This document shows, one piece after another, positions 61,013-62,241 of a stretch of DNA of 62,241 nucleotides. Origin of the DNA: JAKFDK01 sp036676195. GTDB lineage: Bacteria > Bacillota > Sulfobacillia > Symbiobacteriales > ZC4RG38. The notes beneath the pieces were generated by a model. It was not told the origin of the DNA and did not search any database. It worked only from the letters and a program-made list of their open reading frames with translations. Every line of letters starts with the position of its first letter. Position 1 is the first letter of the stretch. Both the position numbers and the translations under genes were made by a program. The DNA lies in the NCBI GenBank assembly GCA_036676195.1, contig JAKFDK010000058.1, positions 1 to 62,241 on the forward strand, read 5' to 3'.

Positions 61013-62241
61013 TCAGCCCTGCCTGGTCAACCGGACCGCCCCGGCTTGTACGAGCGGCTGCAGGATTTCGGTTACCTTGGCCGGTGTCACCGGCTGGCTC
61101 CCGTCTGCCGGTGCAGCAATCCGACCGGCGATCTGGGCGATGGTGTTGATACCATCACAAAGGTCCAGAACCTGGCGGGCCTGGCGGCCGATCTTGATGG
61201 TAACGGTGTTGCCTGCCGACTTCCGGGCGAACAGCACCGTCGTTGGCTGCGGGCCGGGCAGCGCCTGGCCGGTCCGGATGGCACGCAAGACGGCGGCGAT
61301 GTCGTAGTTGAAATCAACCAGCCGGGCCTGTTCCACCAGGCGGGGAACCGCGCCGGCCTCAAGACCCGGTGGAGCTGTGCATGCCGTCTCCAGGTGCGCC
61401 AGCGGGGTCGGCGGTTCGGCAAAATCGGCCCGCCGGAAATCGTCCTTAATGGTTTCGTAGCGCAGCAGATCGGACAGATGCCGGCTCTGGACCATACCGG
61501 CCGTCTGCAGCTCACCCAGAAAGCTGAGGAACTCCTGTACGGTGCCGTAGCTGGCGGGAAGGTGGGAGGCGCCGGGGGTGTGCCGTTGTCTGGCCCACTG
61601 ATCCCAACGCCGGTAGAGAGCCAGCAGTGAGCCTGTTTCGGCGACGATGTGCAGGATCGGGTACTTGAGAATGTCAATCATCGGCGCCACTTCGTCCATG
61701 CCCTGCAACAGGCGTGGGTCCAGGTGCGGGGTCACAACCCGGTGGTAGTTGGAAAACAGGTCGGGGTGGCCCGTGATCAACTGCAGATTGGCCTGATGTA
61801 CGGCCGGGGGAAGCGGAAAGTCCAGGAAATGGCCGTCGAAGAACAGGTTGTCCTTGTTCTCTGCGTGGAGTTTCGAACCGTTGAACGGGCATAAACGGAA
61901 GAGATAAACCGGTGACGCCCCCGCCCGGTAAAACTCCGTTACGGCTGAAAACGTCTCCTCCAGATCGGCCGCGGTTTCCTGGGGAAAACCGGCGATAAAG
62001 CCGACCGTGGCGTTACAGCCCAGGGCGGTGGTGTACCTGACCACTTCCATGGCCCGGTTCAGATCCAGGTTCTTTTCCATGTAGCGTTGCATCCGCGGCG
62101 ACCCCGACTCCAGGCCATAGTAAATGCCGGTACAGCCAGCCTGCACCATCGCCGTCAGCATTTCTTCGTCGATGGTGTCGGTGCGTGAACTGCAGGTCCA
62201 GGCAAAGCGCAGCCCGCGCCGGGTCACTTCCTGGCAAAAGC
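61013..62241 (-). CDS. B12-binding-type radical SAM protein with PqqD-like C-terminus (5' end outside window)
   Basis: Partial: the frame is open to the window edge, so the cluster motif CxxxCxxC and any cobalamin domain lie outside. The visible part has the radical SAM barrel second half (GCTGIYYGLESGSPRMQRYM, GCNATVGFIAGFPQET) as in the B12-radical SAM family. The last ~70 residues (VTIKIGRQARQVLDLCDGIN, TIAQIAGRI) match PqqD/RRE precursor-recognition domains (L-C-D-G--T--I). This supports a role in modifying a ribosomally made peptide. It is the most upstream gene seen in the operon with the LysA-like, TldD and TldE genes; 60 bp separate it from the next start. Confidence 0.82.
   Translation of the reverse strand, partial: FCQEVTRRGLRFAWTCSSRTDTIDEEMLTAMVQAGCTGIYYGLESGSPRMQRYMEKNLDLNRAMEVVRYTTALGCNATVGFIAGFPQETAADLEETFSAVTEFYRAGASPVYLFRLCPFNGSKLHAENKDNLFFDGHFLDFPLPPAVHQANLQLITGHPDLFSNYHRVVTPHLDPRLLQGMDEVAPMIDILKYPILHIVAETGSLLALYRRWDQWARQRHTPGASHLPASYGTVQEFLSFLGELQTAGMVQSRHLSDLLRYETIKDDFRRADFAEPPTPLAHLETACTAPPGLEAGAVPRLVEQARLVDFNYDIAAVLRAIRTGQALPGPQPTTVLFARKSAGNTVTIKIGRQARQVLDLCDGINTIAQIAGRIAAPADGSQPVTPAKVTEILQPLVQAGAVRLTRQG

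Overview
The window looks like a chromosome segment of a high-GC, probably spore-forming, anaerobic or facultative Firmicute (Clostridia or Symbiobacterium/Moorella-like). The signs are strong AGGAGG-type ribosome sites, many GTG/TTG starts, short overlaps inside operons, an NAD-linked formate dehydrogenase, a BmrCD-type exporter pair and a remnant of a spore coat (CotF-like) gene. The species is not identifiable by reading alone.

Region 1 (1-13.7 kb) is a type III CRISPR-Cas locus on the minus strand. The effector operon has the composition of the III-Dv variant described in Synechocystis: Cas10 without an HD domain, a Cas7-Cas5-Cas11 fusion, a Cas7-2x fusion, Csx19 and a large Cas7-insertion RAMP. 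It is headed by a CARF-HEPN ribonuclease. Arrays of 15 and 6(+1 degenerate) repeats lie on either side. Both are read leftward like the operon, and both have near-identical leaders of about 240-420 bp. No cas1, cas2 or cas6 is present.

Region 2 (14-22 kb) holds a putative secreted polymorphic-toxin locus: a degenerate transglutaminase-type protein split from its C-terminal half by a -1 frameshift, then a small overlapping gene that could encode immunity. A VOC protein and a MalT-like LuxR regulator follow. From 22.0 to 23.9 kb I see no convincing gene, only hairpins and two sets of short tandem repeats.

Region 3 (24-36 kb) contains an unknown protein, a possible 42-aa membrane protein, a formate dehydrogenase operon (NuoE-NuoF fusion, iron-sulfur subunit, molybdopterin subunit), an L,D-transpeptidase and a chemotaxis receptor. 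Then come decaying genes: MCP fragments around a UroD/MtaA-like fragment, and a histidine kinase that has lost its H-box and N-box. A universal stress protein lies between them.

Region 4 (36-50 kb) carries a two-gene unit of unknown function; a leftward CopC/CopD - lipoprotein-like - histidine kinase - response regulator operon; a multicopper oxidase fragment; and rightward recQ, an ABC-2 exporter, a MOSC protein and an orphan Eco57I-like methylase. A truncated amidase ends the region.

Region 5 (50-62 kb) has a MarR-controlled heterodimeric ABC exporter and, on the minus strand, a compact operon: radical SAM protein with a PqqD-like C-terminus, a LysA-like protein lacking the PLP lysine, TldD, TldE/PmbA, an MFS exporter and a GNAT acetyltransferase. 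Together these suggest an uncharacterised peptide (RiPP-like) maturation and export pathway whose precursor would lie outside the window. Broken genes at several sites (32-36, 42, 49-50 and 54.7 kb) suggest that small deletions are a common form of change in this genome.
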